This document shows, in pieces, positions 40,337 through 48,023 of a stretch of 64,000 bases of DNA (within the stretch, counting starts at the first letter, position 1; each line of letters starts with the position of its first letter). The notes under the pieces were generated by a model, which was not told the DNA's origin, did not search any database, and saw only the letters and a list, made by a program, of their open reading frames with translations. The translations under genes and the position numbers were made by a program. The DNA is taken from the NCBI RefSeq assembly GCF_018455725.1, contig NZ_JAHCLR010000013.1, positions 61,445 to 125,444 of the forward strand. The letters run 5' to 3'. Origin of the DNA: Mycolicibacter acidiphilus (GTDB lineage Bacteria; Actinomycetota; Actinomycetes; Mycobacteriales; Mycobacteriaceae).

Positions 40337-40738
40337 TTACGGGGTGGGCGTGCGCAGCAGCTGCAGCGCCGTGCGGCTGAGCGCGATGGGGTCGATCGGG
40401 TGCGGCACGGCGGCGTCGGCGCGTGACCAGTTGGCCAGCCAGACGTCGTCGGCGCGGCCGGTCAGTACGACGATCGGCGGGCACGGCCGGATCTCATCCT
40501 TGAGCTGCTTGCAGATGCCCATACCGCCCGCCGGGGTGGCCTCGCCGTCGAGGACGGCCAGGTCGATCCCGCCGGCGTCCATTGTCCGGATCACCATCGG
40601 CTCGGTCGCCACCTCGGTGTAGCTCAGCTCCGGCAGATCCGGGTGCAGATGCCGGCCGAGCGCGGTCATGACCTGCGAGCGGGTCGCGGCGTCGTCGCTG
40701 TAGACAAGGACATGCAACGCGGCAGTGGTGTCGGACAC
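40337..40738 (-). CDS. Single-domain response regulator, atypical receiver
   Basis: A 133-aa stand-alone receiver domain with no output domain. The acidic pair is in VLVYSDDAATRSQV, the phospho-acceptor candidate in IDLAVLDGEATPAGGMG, and the switch threonine in IVVLTGRADD. The usual lysine-proline of helix 5 is VPHPIDP, that is His instead of Lys. GTG 40738 follows a TAGCAT hexamer by 7 nt and gives the same 133-aa length I recall for Rv3143, which sits at the same place before the M. tuberculosis nuo operon. The conserved linkage suggests a role with complex I. The partner kinase is unknown. Confidence 0.87.
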   Translation of the reverse strand: MSDTTAALHVLVYSDDAATRSQVMTALGRHLHPDLPELSYTEVATEPMVIRTMDAGGIDLAVLDGEATPAGGMGICKQLKDEIRPCPPIVVLTGRADDVWLANWSRADAAVPHPIDPIALSRTALQLLRTPTP

Positions 40739-40745
40739 GGTGCCG

Positions 40746-40751
40746 ATGCTA
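40746..40751 (-). promoter_or_regulatory. Candidate -10 element for response regulator gene
   Basis: TAGCAT on the minus strand is 7 nt upstream of the GTG at 40738, fitting the leaderless pattern and supporting that start over the TTG at 40780. Confidence 0.45.
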
Positions 40752-40797
40752 CTGCGAGAACGCTGATCGCAGGCCGACAAACGTCATTCGCCGTCGT

Positions 40798-41115
40798 TCA
40801 TTCGGCGTCGTAGCCGGGATGGTCGATCGCGATCCGGTGCTGCACCAGCGCGCGCAGGCAGGCGGTCACGGCGTCGGCGCGGTCGTCTAAGTCGCCGGCC
40901 CGGATCGCGGCGGCCAGGGCGGCCTCGTCGGTAAAGCCCAGCAGGTCCGGCGGCGCAGTGGCGGTGTCGAGCAGTTCGCGTTCGACGATGCGCAACGCGT
41001 TGGCGGCCACCCGTGCATGGAAGTTGACCCGGCCCTCGGTGGCGGCGCGCACATCGCCGTCGAGGAATTCGATGACCGCGGCGACCAATTCGGCGGCGGT
41101 GGGCCGGCGCGTCAT
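40798..41115 (-). CDS. DUF6285 domain-containing protein
   Basis: A 105-aa small helical protein (MTRRPTAAELVAAVIEFLDG, then FHARVAANALRIVERELLD). This matches my memory of the DUF6285 family, which occurs next to a phosphotransferase and an acyl-CoA dehydrogenase, exactly the context here. ATG 41115 overlaps the stop of the phosphotransferase gene. It is the last gene of the acyl-CoA operon. Function unknown; probably an accessory to the phosphotransferase. Confidence 0.75.
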   Translation of the reverse strand: MTRRPTAAELVAAVIEFLDGDVRAATEGRVNFHARVAANALRIVERELLDTATAPPDLLGFTDEAALAAAIRAGDLDDRADAVTACLRALVQHRIAIDHPGYDAE

Positions 41116-42080
41116 GCCGCCCCGTCCAGCAGGTCGAGCAGATCCCACTCGGTCTCCGACACCCGGCGGCCGATCGTCGCCAACTCCACCGAGCGGGTCT
41201 GCCCGGACAGGTGCCGGTGCGCCTGGTGGCGGCAGATCACCCCCCAGTGCAGCGTGCTCAGCATCAGCCACCAGCGGAACCGGTCGCGGTCGACGACTGT
41301 GCCGGTGGCCTGCTCGTAGCCGGCCAGAAAGTCCTCGACGCTGCCCAGACCACCCGCGCCGCGCTCGGCCGGCGCCCCGAACCGCCAGGCCCGTTGGCAG
41401 AACCAGGCCAGGTCCTCGCAGGCGTCGCCGAGGTGGGTCAGCTCCCAGTCCAGCACGGCGGCGAGCCGGGACCCGTCGACGATCAGGTTGCCCATCCGGA
41501 AGTCGCCGTGCACCAGAACCGGTGGTGCGGGCGGCGGCCGGTGCGCAGCAAGCCAGCGGAACGCCCATTCGAACGTCGCGGTGGTGTCGCCGATCGCGTC
41601 GAGTTCGCCACGGCAGGCTGCCAGTCGGTCTTCGCCGGTGGCGCCGACGCAGCTCGGGTCGGCGCGGTGGATGGCGGCCAGCGCCTGCGCGCACTGCGTC
41701 AGCAGTTCGGCCCTGCCGGCGTCGTCAAGCTGCCGGTCGATGCGCCGCACCACGGTCTCGCCGGCGATCGCCTCGCAGATCAGAAACGGATCGCCAAGGG
41801 CCGCAGGGGAATCATCGGCCAAAAGCACGTGGGGGACAGGGGCGCCGGCGGCCGCGGCAGCGGCCTGAGCGTGCGCCTCCAGCACCATGCCGGCGTGCGC
41901 CTCCTCGGCCGGCCCGAGGCGCAGGATCAGCCGGTGCCGTTCGGTCGCGGTGCGTGCCTCGAACGCCCAGGTGGTTCGGCTGGCACCGCCGGTCAGTGCC
42001 TGCAGGCCGGTGATCTCGACGTCGCCCAGCACGGGTTGCAGGACGTCGCCGAGTGCGGTCGCCAGGGTTCCAGTGGTCAC
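41112..42080 (-). CDS. Phosphotransferase family protein (ACAD10-like kinase)
   Basis: APH-fold kinase-like protein (322 aa). The catalytic loop is PVLVHGDFRMGNLIVD and the metal-binding aspartate is in LAAVLDWELTHLGDACEDLA. The DPFLICEAIAGETVVRRIDRQ segment is typical of the family that travels with acyl-CoA dehydrogenases (ACAD10/11-like), where phosphorylation of a 4-hydroxyacyl group precedes beta-oxidation. GTG 42080 overlaps the dehydrogenase stop (GTGA). Confidence 0.88.
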   Translation of the reverse strand: MTTGTLATALGDVLQPVLGDVEITGLQALTGGASRTTWAFEARTATERHRLILRLGPAEEAHAGMVLEAHAQAAAAAAGAPVPHVLLADDSPAALGDPFLICEAIAGETVVRRIDRQLDDAGRAELLTQCAQALAAIHRADPSCVGATGEDRLAACRGELDAIGDTTATFEWAFRWLAAHRPPPAPPVLVHGDFRMGNLIVDGSRLAAVLDWELTHLGDACEDLAWFCQRAWRFGAPAERGAGGLGSVEDFLAGYEQATGTVVDRDRFRWWLMLSTLHWGVICRHQAHRHLSGQTRSVELATIGRRVSETEWDLLDLLDGAA

Positions 42081-43315
42081 CGCCGGTCGAATCCGAACAG
42101 CCGCTGGGCGACCCGGCGGATCTGGATCTCCTCGGCGCCCTCGGTGATCCGGTAGCGGCGGTGATGCCGGTAGATGTGCTCGAACGGTTCGTGCCGGCTG
42201 TAGCCGATGCCGCCGTGGATCTGCATGGCCCGGTCGGCGGCGTCGCAGACGAGCCGGTTGGCCCGGTAGTTGGCCATCGACACCTTGTCGGAGACCTCCA
42301 GGTGGTGTTCGCGGTCCAGATGCCAGGCCGCGTAGTGCACCAGCAGTCGCACCATCTGGGCCTCGGTGTTCAACTCGGCCAGCGGCCACTGCACCGCCTG
42401 GTTCACCGACAGCGGCTTGCCGAACACCGTGCGGTGACGGGCGTAGTCGGCGGCCCGATCGATGCAGTACTGCGCCGCGCCGAGACTGGAGGCGGCCTGG
42501 CGGATCCGGTTCTCGTGCAGGAACGTCTGGGCCACCTCCAGCCCGCGATCCACCTCGCCGAGCACCGCGTCGCCCGGCACTCGGACGTCTTTCAACTCCA
42601 CCTCACCGTGGTCGGTGGGCATGTTGAACGTCCACCAGTAGAACGGCACCGTGAAGCCGGCTGCGTCGGTGGCAACCAGGAACGCCGTGATGCCCTGTGC
42701 GTCACCGGCGTTGCCCGAGGTTCGGGCGAACACCAGGTCGTGGGTGGCGCGGTGCACCCCGGTGTTCCACCGCTTGGCGCCGTTGATCACCCAGCCGTCG
42801 GCGGTCGGCTCGGCGCGGGTCTCCAGCCAGGTGGCGTCCGAGCCGTGGTTGGGCTCGGTGAGCCCGAACGCCATCGACCGCGCACCGGTGATCAGCGCCT
42901 GCGACCACTGCGCGCGCTGCGCATCGGTGCCGAACCGCTCCATCATGATGACCTGCGGGAAGTTCCCGACGATCGACGATTCGTCCTGCAGGTCGTTGTG
43001 CAGGCCGAGTCCCTTGTGCGCCAGATGTTCCCGGATCACCGCCATGTCGACGTTGGTGCCGTCCCGGCCGCCGACTGACGACGGGAGCCCGTACCGCAGC
43101 CAGCCGGCGGCATCGGCGCGGCGGCGCATCTCGTCGAGCAGATCCTCCCACTCCCGGCGCGGGGTGCCGCCGGCGTCGACGTCGGTGCGGGCGAACTCCC
43201 GGCGGTGATCGAAGTACTGCATGTTCTCCGCCTGCAGTGGCGCGATCTCCGCCTCGATGAAGGCGTCCATCTCGGCGAGCAGGCCGGGCAGGTGCTCGGG
43301 CAGTGCGAAATCCAT
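42077..43315 (-). CDS. Acyl-CoA dehydrogenase
   Basis: FAD-dependent acyl-CoA dehydrogenase (412 aa). Features are the FAD-contacting AFGLTEPNHGSDATWLETRA, the C-terminal IHGGIGYSRHEPFEHIYRHH, and YRITEGAEEIQIRRVAQRLF, the standard end of the ACAD fold. It belongs with the ACAD10/11-type proteins judged by the neighbouring kinase. ATG 43315 overlaps the stop of the lyase gene by 1 bp. Confidence 0.92.
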   Translation of the reverse strand: MDFALPEHLPGLLAEMDAFIEAEIAPLQAENMQYFDHRREFARTDVDAGGTPRREWEDLLDEMRRRADAAGWLRYGLPSSVGGRDGTNVDMAVIREHLAHKGLGLHNDLQDESSIVGNFPQVIMMERFGTDAQRAQWSQALITGARSMAFGLTEPNHGSDATWLETRAEPTADGWVINGAKRWNTGVHRATHDLVFARTSGNAGDAQGITAFLVATDAAGFTVPFYWWTFNMPTDHGEVELKDVRVPGDAVLGEVDRGLEVAQTFLHENRIRQAASSLGAAQYCIDRAADYARHRTVFGKPLSVNQAVQWPLAELNTEAQMVRLLVHYAAWHLDREHHLEVSDKVSMANYRANRLVCDAADRAMQIHGGIGYSRHEPFEHIYRHHRRYRITEGAEEIQIRRVAQRLFGFDRR

Positions 43316-44223
43316 CAGGCTCCTTCGATGCGCTTACGGTCGCCCGCCCGCAGCAGTGCGCCGGGAAGGTCGTGGCCGACAATCGATCTGGCGGTATTCG
43401 CGGCGGCGATCGTGGCCGCCAGATCGACGTCGACGGTGTAGCCGGAGTCGATCAGCAGGTAGGCCAGATCCTCGGTGGCGATGTTGCCGGTGGCGCCGGG
43501 TGCGAACGGACAGCCGCCCAGGCCGCCGACCGAGGCGTCCAGCCGGGTGATGCCGGCACCGACCGCCGCGTAGGCGCTGGCCAGCCCGGTGCCGCGGGTG
43601 TTGTGGAAATGTGCGCCCAGCGGGATGGCGCCGATCCGGGGCCGCAGGGTGTCGACCAGTGCGGACACCCGGCCCGGGGCGACGGTGCCGATGGTGTCGG
43701 CCAGCGCCAGTCGATGCACGCCGAGATCCACTGCGGTCGAGACGATGTCGATCACCCGCTGGGCCGGTGTGGGGCCGGAGAACGGGCAGTCCCAGGCAAC
43801 CGCGACGATCACCTCGAGGGTGGCTCCGGCGTCGCCGGCGATGCCGGTGATGTCGGCGATCGCCGCGGTGGCTTCACTGGTTGTGCGATGCACGTTCGTG
43901 AGGCTGAACTCGTCAGTGGCGCAGACGACGTACTCCAGTGAGCGCAGGCCCGCGGCGACGGCCCGGGCGGCACCGCCCGGGCTGGCGACCAGGGCGGAGA
44001 ACTCGATGTCGGGGTAGCGCCACAGTTCGGCGGCGAGTTCGGCGGCGTCGGCCAGTGCCGGCACCTTCGTCGGTGAGACGAATGAGGTCACCTCGACTTC
44101 GCGGACCCCGGTCGCCGCGACGGCGGCCAGCAGTTCGAGCTTGGCCGCCAACGGGATCGGCTGCTCGATCTGCAGTCCGTCGCGCAGTGACACCTCGCGG
44201 ATCGTGACGTGCCCGGGTGTCAC
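43315..44223 (-). CDS. Hydroxymethylglutaryl-CoA lyase-like protein
   Basis: TIM-barrel lyase of the HMG-CoA lyase family (302 aa), splitting a 3-hydroxyacyl-CoA to acetyl-CoA plus a keto acid. The substrate-binding arginine is in VSLRDGLQ, metal ligands in GAHFHNTRGTG, and the catalytic-cysteine loop is GGLGGCPFAPGATGN. GTG 44223 overlaps the CoA-transferase stop (GTGA). With the dehydrogenase and CoA-transferase it fits a leucine-like or branched acyl-CoA degradation route; the precise substrate is unproven. Confidence 0.9.
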   Translation of the reverse strand: MTPGHVTIREVSLRDGLQIEQPIPLAAKLELLAAVAATGVREVEVTSFVSPTKVPALADAAELAAELWRYPDIEFSALVASPGGAARAVAAGLRSLEYVVCATDEFSLTNVHRTTSEATAAIADITGIAGDAGATLEVIVAVAWDCPFSGPTPAQRVIDIVSTAVDLGVHRLALADTIGTVAPGRVSALVDTLRPRIGAIPLGAHFHNTRGTGLASAYAAVGAGITRLDASVGGLGGCPFAPGATGNIATEDLAYLLIDSGYTVDVDLAATIAAANTARSIVGHDLPGALLRAGDRKRIEGA

Positions 44224-45446
44224 AGCACGCCCTCGGCGCGCAGGCGGTCGAGTTGGGCGGCGTCCTTGCCGAGCAGGCCGGCGTAGACCTCGTCGTTGTG
44301 CTGACCCGGCCGAGCCGGCCCGGCCGACCGGATGGCGCCCGGTGACGCCGAGAGCACCGGGATGACGCCGGGGCCCTTGACGTTTCGGCCGATCCGCTCC
44401 TCCCAGTGGTCGGCGATCATGCCGCGGGCCTGTAGCTGCGGGTCGTTCATCACCTCGGCGACGGTGTTGATCGGACCGGCGATCACTCCGGCGTCGGACA
44501 GGGTTTCGATGATCGCCGCCGGTTGGCGCTGCGCGGCCCAGGCGCCGATGATCGCGTCGAGTTCGTCCTGATTGCGACCACGGGCGGTGTGGTCGACGAA
44601 CCGGTCGTCGGCGGCCAACTCCGGTGTTCCCATGGCCTGGCAGAGTCGCGCGAACACGGTGTCCTGGTTGGCGGCGATCACCACCCAGCTGCCGTCGGCG
44701 GTGCGGTAGATGTTCGACGGCGCAATGCCCTCCAGCCGGGTGCCGGACGGCCCGCGCACCACGCCGCCGACGTCGTAGTCGGGGATGGTGGATTCCTGGA
44801 TGGCCAGGCAGGATTCGGTCAGCGCCACGTCGACGACCTGGCCTTCGCCGGTGACCGTGCGCCGGTACAGGGCGGCCAGTGCGCCCTGGGCGGCGAACAT
44901 CCCGGCCAGGCTGTCTCCGAGGGACAGCGCCAGCCGTGGCGGCGGTCCGCCCGGGAACCCGTTCATGTGCCGCAGGCCGCTGGCGGCTTCGGCCACCGAG
45001 GCGTAGCCGGCCTTGCCCGCATCCGGTCCGGTCTGGCCGTAGCCGGAGACCCGGACCAGGATGATGCCGACGTTGCGGGCGCGCAGCACGTCGTAGCCGA
45101 GATCCCAGCGCTCCAGCGTGCCGGGTCGGAAGTTCTCCACGATGATGTCGGCGCGATCCACCAACTCCAGGAACAACTCCCGCCCGGCGGGCGCGCGCAG
45201 GTCCAGCGTGATCGCCTTCTTATTGCGGGCGTGCACCGTCCAGAAGAAGTGCTCCCCGTCGAGTTCGGCCTGCCCCCAGGTACGCAGCGGGTCCGGGGCC
45301 GTCGGCAGTTCGACCTTGATGACCTCGGCGCCCGTGTCGCCGAGCAGGCGTCCGGCGAACGGCCCGGAGATCAGCGTGCCGAGTTCGAGCACCCGGATGC
45401 CGTCGAGGGCACCGGTGGGGTCGGGCGCCTGTGTCGGGACCGTCAT
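44220..45446 (-). CDS. CaiB/BaiF family CoA-transferase
   Basis: Class III CoA-transferase (408 aa) and first gene of the five-gene acyl-CoA operon. The interlocked-fold N-terminus is IRVLELGTLISGPFAGRLLG, and the conserved aspartate that forms the glutamyl/aspartyl-CoA intermediate is in LSLGDSLAGMFAAQGALAAL. It would activate a carboxylic acid to its CoA thioester for the downstream dehydrogenase and lyase. ATG 45446 is 8 nt from a TAACCT hexamer. Confidence 0.92.
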   Translation of the reverse strand: MTVPTQAPDPTGALDGIRVLELGTLISGPFAGRLLGDTGAEVIKVELPTAPDPLRTWGQAELDGEHFFWTVHARNKKAITLDLRAPAGRELFLELVDRADIIVENFRPGTLERWDLGYDVLRARNVGIILVRVSGYGQTGPDAGKAGYASVAEAASGLRHMNGFPGGPPPRLALSLGDSLAGMFAAQGALAALYRRTVTGEGQVVDVALTESCLAIQESTIPDYDVGGVVRGPSGTRLEGIAPSNIYRTADGSWVVIAANQDTVFARLCQAMGTPELAADDRFVDHTARGRNQDELDAIIGAWAAQRQPAAIIETLSDAGVIAGPINTVAEVMNDPQLQARGMIADHWEERIGRNVKGPGVIPVLSASPGAIRSAGPARPGQHNDEVYAGLLGKDAAQLDRLRAEGVL

Positions 45447-45454
45447 GGTCGATG

Positions 45455-45460
45455 AGGTTA
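45455..45460 (-). promoter_or_regulatory. Candidate -10 element for acyl-CoA operon
   Basis: TAACCT on the minus strand ends 8 nt before ATG 45446, close to the leaderless spacing seen at other genes here. It would drive all five genes down to the DUF6285-like gene. Confidence 0.35.
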
Positions 45461-46033
45461 CCGATCGAATCGGCGGCCGCGGCGATTACCGGTATCGCGC
45501 CGCGTCGGCGCGTTTTGCGCCGTTCCCTCCTGCGCGAACGTGCATAATTCACCACCCTCACCTGGGGGTTTGCCGGTGAATTGTGCACGATCGCGGGTTG
45601 GTGGGGGAGGGCGCCGGAGGTGTTTCCGAAGCAATGCAACGAATCGCAGCGATGCAACGGTTCTGCTGCGGCTTGCGTCCAGCAACGCTGATCCCGGTCG
45701 ACGGGGTGCATCCCGGCTGGGCAGGCGTCGCGGTCAGTTGGCGACGGTCGGCCAGTCGCTGTCCGGGGCACTCCGCGTGCATCGGCGGATGCGCTGGTGG
45801 GAGAGGGTTTTCTCGATAGTGGGCCGGTCCGACCAGGCTGCCCCGGCAAGGCCGTGGGGCGGCGGCGGCAGGGGGTGGATCGTTGGTTTTCCGGGTTGTC
45901 CCGTGTGATACGTTTCCCGCACCGGATGCTACGGCTTAGGTTCGCTGCAGTTGAAGCACGAGGGTATTGGTATTGCCGCCGTCTGGAGCGATCTCAATAT
46001 GCCCTCCTGAGTGTGAGGGGGTGTGGTCGGCCC
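45461..46033. other. Intergenic region without a convincing gene
   Basis: This is the largest noncoding gap in the window. Short open frames occur on both strands but their composition is arginine/glycine-rich and shadow-like. It contains the large inverted repeat at 45533-45595, a repeated ATGCAACG at about 45633 and 45652, and a G-rich tract just before the first gene of the plus-strand operon. The promoter of that operon should lie here, but I could not identify a convincing -10/-35 pair. Confidence 0.6.
45533..45595. repeat. Large inverted repeat (21-bp arms, 21-nt loop)
   Basis: The left arm at 45533-45553 and the right arm at 45575-45595 pair at 19 of 21 positions; the inner 14 bases (45540-45553 with 45575-45588) have one mismatch. 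The arms are less GC-rich in the middle (ATAATTCACC/GGTGAATTGT). The loop is C/G-tract-rich. It could be a palindromic repeat of the REP/MITE type, a protein-binding site or an RNA hairpin. It lies between two operons transcribed away from each other, so it is not a terminator. Confidence 0.8.
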
Positions 46034-46717
46034 ATGACATATGGGAGCCCGCAGGATCCCTTCGGCGGTGATCCGTTCGGCGGCCGGGGATTTCATCAGA
46101 ATCCCAGTGCGCCGGCGATGCAGTCGGGCTATCCACCGGCCGGTCCGGGTGGGTTCGGCGCCCCGCAACGGCAGCAGGGGCAGGTCAATGCCCTGGCGAC
46201 CCTGTCGATCGTGTTCGCGTTCGTGTTCGCGCCGGTCGGGGCGGTACTGGGCCACCTGGCGCTGCATCAGATTCAGCGCACCGGCGAGCAGGGCCGGGAA
46301 CGCGCCATCATCGGGCTCGCCGTCTCCTATGCGATCACCACGATCCTGGTGATCGCGCTGGTGGTGTGGCTGGTGCTCGGCGGCAAAACCTCGGATGCAC
46401 CGCAGGCGCCCGCAGTCTCGACCACGGCGTCGGCGCAGGCTCCGCGCACGACCGTGATCACCGCACCGCCGGTGGCACGTCCCACGGTCAACGTCGGCGA
46501 TTTGCGGGTCGGCGACTGCGTGGAGGTGAAAAAGGAATCCCGGGACAAAGACGACCCCAACAAGAGCTGGATCACCATTTACCGGGCCGCGTGCGAAGTG
46601 CGCGACGGAGTGGCGCAGGTCCAGCAGATCCTGCCGTCCGACACGTGCGGAACGACCTTGTCCCTGGTGAACAACGACCAGACCATCTTTGCGTGTCTTG
46701 CGGACTTCAAAGGCTGA
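46034..46717 (+). CDS. DUF4190-like membrane protein with DPF motifs
   Basis: First gene of the large plus-strand operon (227 aa). The N-terminal 55 residues are disordered and contain DPFGGDPFGG. A DUF4190-type membrane pair follows (ALATLSIVFAFVFAPVGAVL and ITTILVIALVVWLVL), then an extracytoplasmic Ala/Pro/Thr linker and a C-terminal domain of about 75 residues with four cysteines (GDCVEV, AACEV, DTCGTT, FACLAD), likely two disulfides as in septum-formation-like (DUF4190/septum) proteins. ATG 46034 lies behind a GAGGGGG tract, about 12 nt away. The role in the operon is inferred only from linkage. Confidence 0.75.
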   Translation: MTYGSPQDPFGGDPFGGRGFHQNPSAPAMQSGYPPAGPGGFGAPQRQQGQVNALATLSIVFAFVFAPVGAVLGHLALHQIQRTGEQGRERAIIGLAVSYAITTILVIALVVWLVLGGKTSDAPQAPAVSTTASAQAPRTTVITAPPVARPTVNVGDLRVGDCVEVKKESRDKDDPNKSWITIYRAACEVRDGVAQVQQILPSDTCGTTLSLVNNDQTIFACLADFKG

Positions 46718-46750
46718 TATGACGCCACAGCCGAGTAACGGAGCGGCCTG

Positions 46751-47413
46751 ATGTATCCCGGTTCGGACCCGTTCGGAACGCCACCGCACGACCCGTTCGG
46801 TGCACCGCCACCGCCCGCGAGCGGCTATGGCCCGCCGATCAGCCAGGTCAGTTTCGGCGCGCCGGCGCCGCAGGCCGCCTACAACACGTTCGCGGTGCTC
46901 TCCCCGATCATGGCGGTGGTCATTCCACCGGCCGGGGTGGCGCTCGGCCATATCGCGCTGCCGCAGATCGCACGCACCCACGAACGGGGGCGCGGGGCCG
47001 CGATCGCCGGCCTGGCGCTCGGGTACCTGATGTGCCTGGTGCTCATCGGCGCCGGACTGTGGTGGGGCACCCACACCTCGGAACCGTCGACCACGTCGGC
47101 GGTCGGCAACTCCTCGGTGCCGGGCGCCTCCGTCACACCGTTGCCACCGTCGGTCGTCACCTCGATCGCCGCGGCACCGGCGGTACCACGGGTCAAGCTC
47201 GACTTGGCCACCGTGCCGATCGGGATGTGCGTCGAGGTCCAGATTCGCAGCACCGAACGCGCGGAGGCGCTCGACCTGTATCAGACGCAGTGCGTCCACC
47301 AGGAAGGCGTGTATCGAGTCGACTCGAAGGTGGAGTCCTCAGTTCAGTGCAGTTCGGAATTCGTCGCAGCCCCGCCCGACCGCGCATTCGCACTGTGCCT
47401 GAATCCGTTTTAG
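46751..47413 (+). CDS. DUF4190-like membrane protein, paralogue of previous gene
   Basis: A 220-aa protein with the same layout as its neighbour: a disordered N-terminus with SDPFGTPPHDPFGAPPPP, two membrane segments (TFAVLSPIMAVVIPPAGVAL and ALGYLMCLVLIGAGLWW), a Thr/Ser/Pro linker and a C-terminal domain with cysteines (GMCVEV, QCVHQ, QCSSEF, ALCLNPF). The pair likely arose by duplication. ATG 46751 has GGAG 7 nt upstream. Only 33 bp separate it from the previous stop. Confidence 0.75.
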   Translation: MYPGSDPFGTPPHDPFGAPPPPASGYGPPISQVSFGAPAPQAAYNTFAVLSPIMAVVIPPAGVALGHIALPQIARTHERGRGAAIAGLALGYLMCLVLIGAGLWWGTHTSEPSTTSAVGNSSVPGASVTPLPPSVVTSIAAAPAVPRVKLDLATVPIGMCVEVQIRSTERAEALDLYQTQCVHQEGVYRVDSKVESSVQCSSEFVAAPPDRAFALCLNPF

Positions 47414-47420
47414 AGGTGTG

Positions 47421-48023
47421 ATGTCGAATCCGTTTGATTTCAGTGATTTCGGTGCAGCGGGCACTCCATCGGCGCAGCCCGGACCCGGGCCGGCCCCGGC
47501 GGCGCCGTTACAGCAGGGCGCCGGCGGCCCGGGGCATTTCGATCCGTGGGCCAATCAGCCGTCGGCCCCGGCCGCGCCGGCTGCGGCGGGCCCGGCGGCG
47601 CCCGATCCCGGCGGCCTGTTCGGCGCCGGCGCCGCGCCGGGAATCGGTGCCCAGGACGGGCGGGATGCGTTCGGGCATTTGACGATCAACCCGACCGGAC
47701 CGGGGGCGCTGACGACATCCGGCCCGCCGCTGGTCTGGTTCGCCGTCGCCATCGCGTTGGCGGTCGGCGGTGCACTGCTGTCCGGGTTCGGCGCGCTGCA
47801 GGGCGGGAACATCGGCACTGCACTGGCCGGTTGGCTGCTGGCTGGGCCGGTGGCGATCGGTGCTCTCGCGGTGTTCAACCGGGTCGACACCCGTCGCCGC
47901 ACCGATGCAATCTATTCGGCGCCGAGCTGGACGGCGACGCTCTACTGGGTGGTTCTCGCGCTGTGCCTGGTGGGAATCGTCGTCGGGGCGTGGCAGATCG
48001 CACTGTGGGCGGGGACGCTGTAA
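47421..48023 (+). CDS. Small membrane protein with N-terminal NPF motif
   Basis: A 200-aa protein starting MSNPFDFSDFG, followed by an 80-residue Pro/Ala/Gly-rich disordered stretch and then about four membrane segments (VWFAVAIALAVGGALLSGFG, TALAGWLLAGPVAIGALAVF, TLYWVVLALCLVGIVVGAW). ATG 47421 is preferred over the adjacent GTG 47418 because the AGAGG ribosome-binding site would otherwise be too close. It has no recognised family. Its stop codon directly touches the next ATG. Confidence 0.7.
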   Translation: MSNPFDFSDFGAAGTPSAQPGPGPAPAAPLQQGAGGPGHFDPWANQPSAPAAPAAAGPAAPDPGGLFGAGAAPGIGAQDGRDAFGHLTINPTGPGALTTSGPPLVWFAVAIALAVGGALLSGFGALQGGNIGTALAGWLLAGPVAIGALAVFNRVDTRRRTDAIYSAPSWTATLYWVVLALCLVGIVVGAWQIALWAGTL

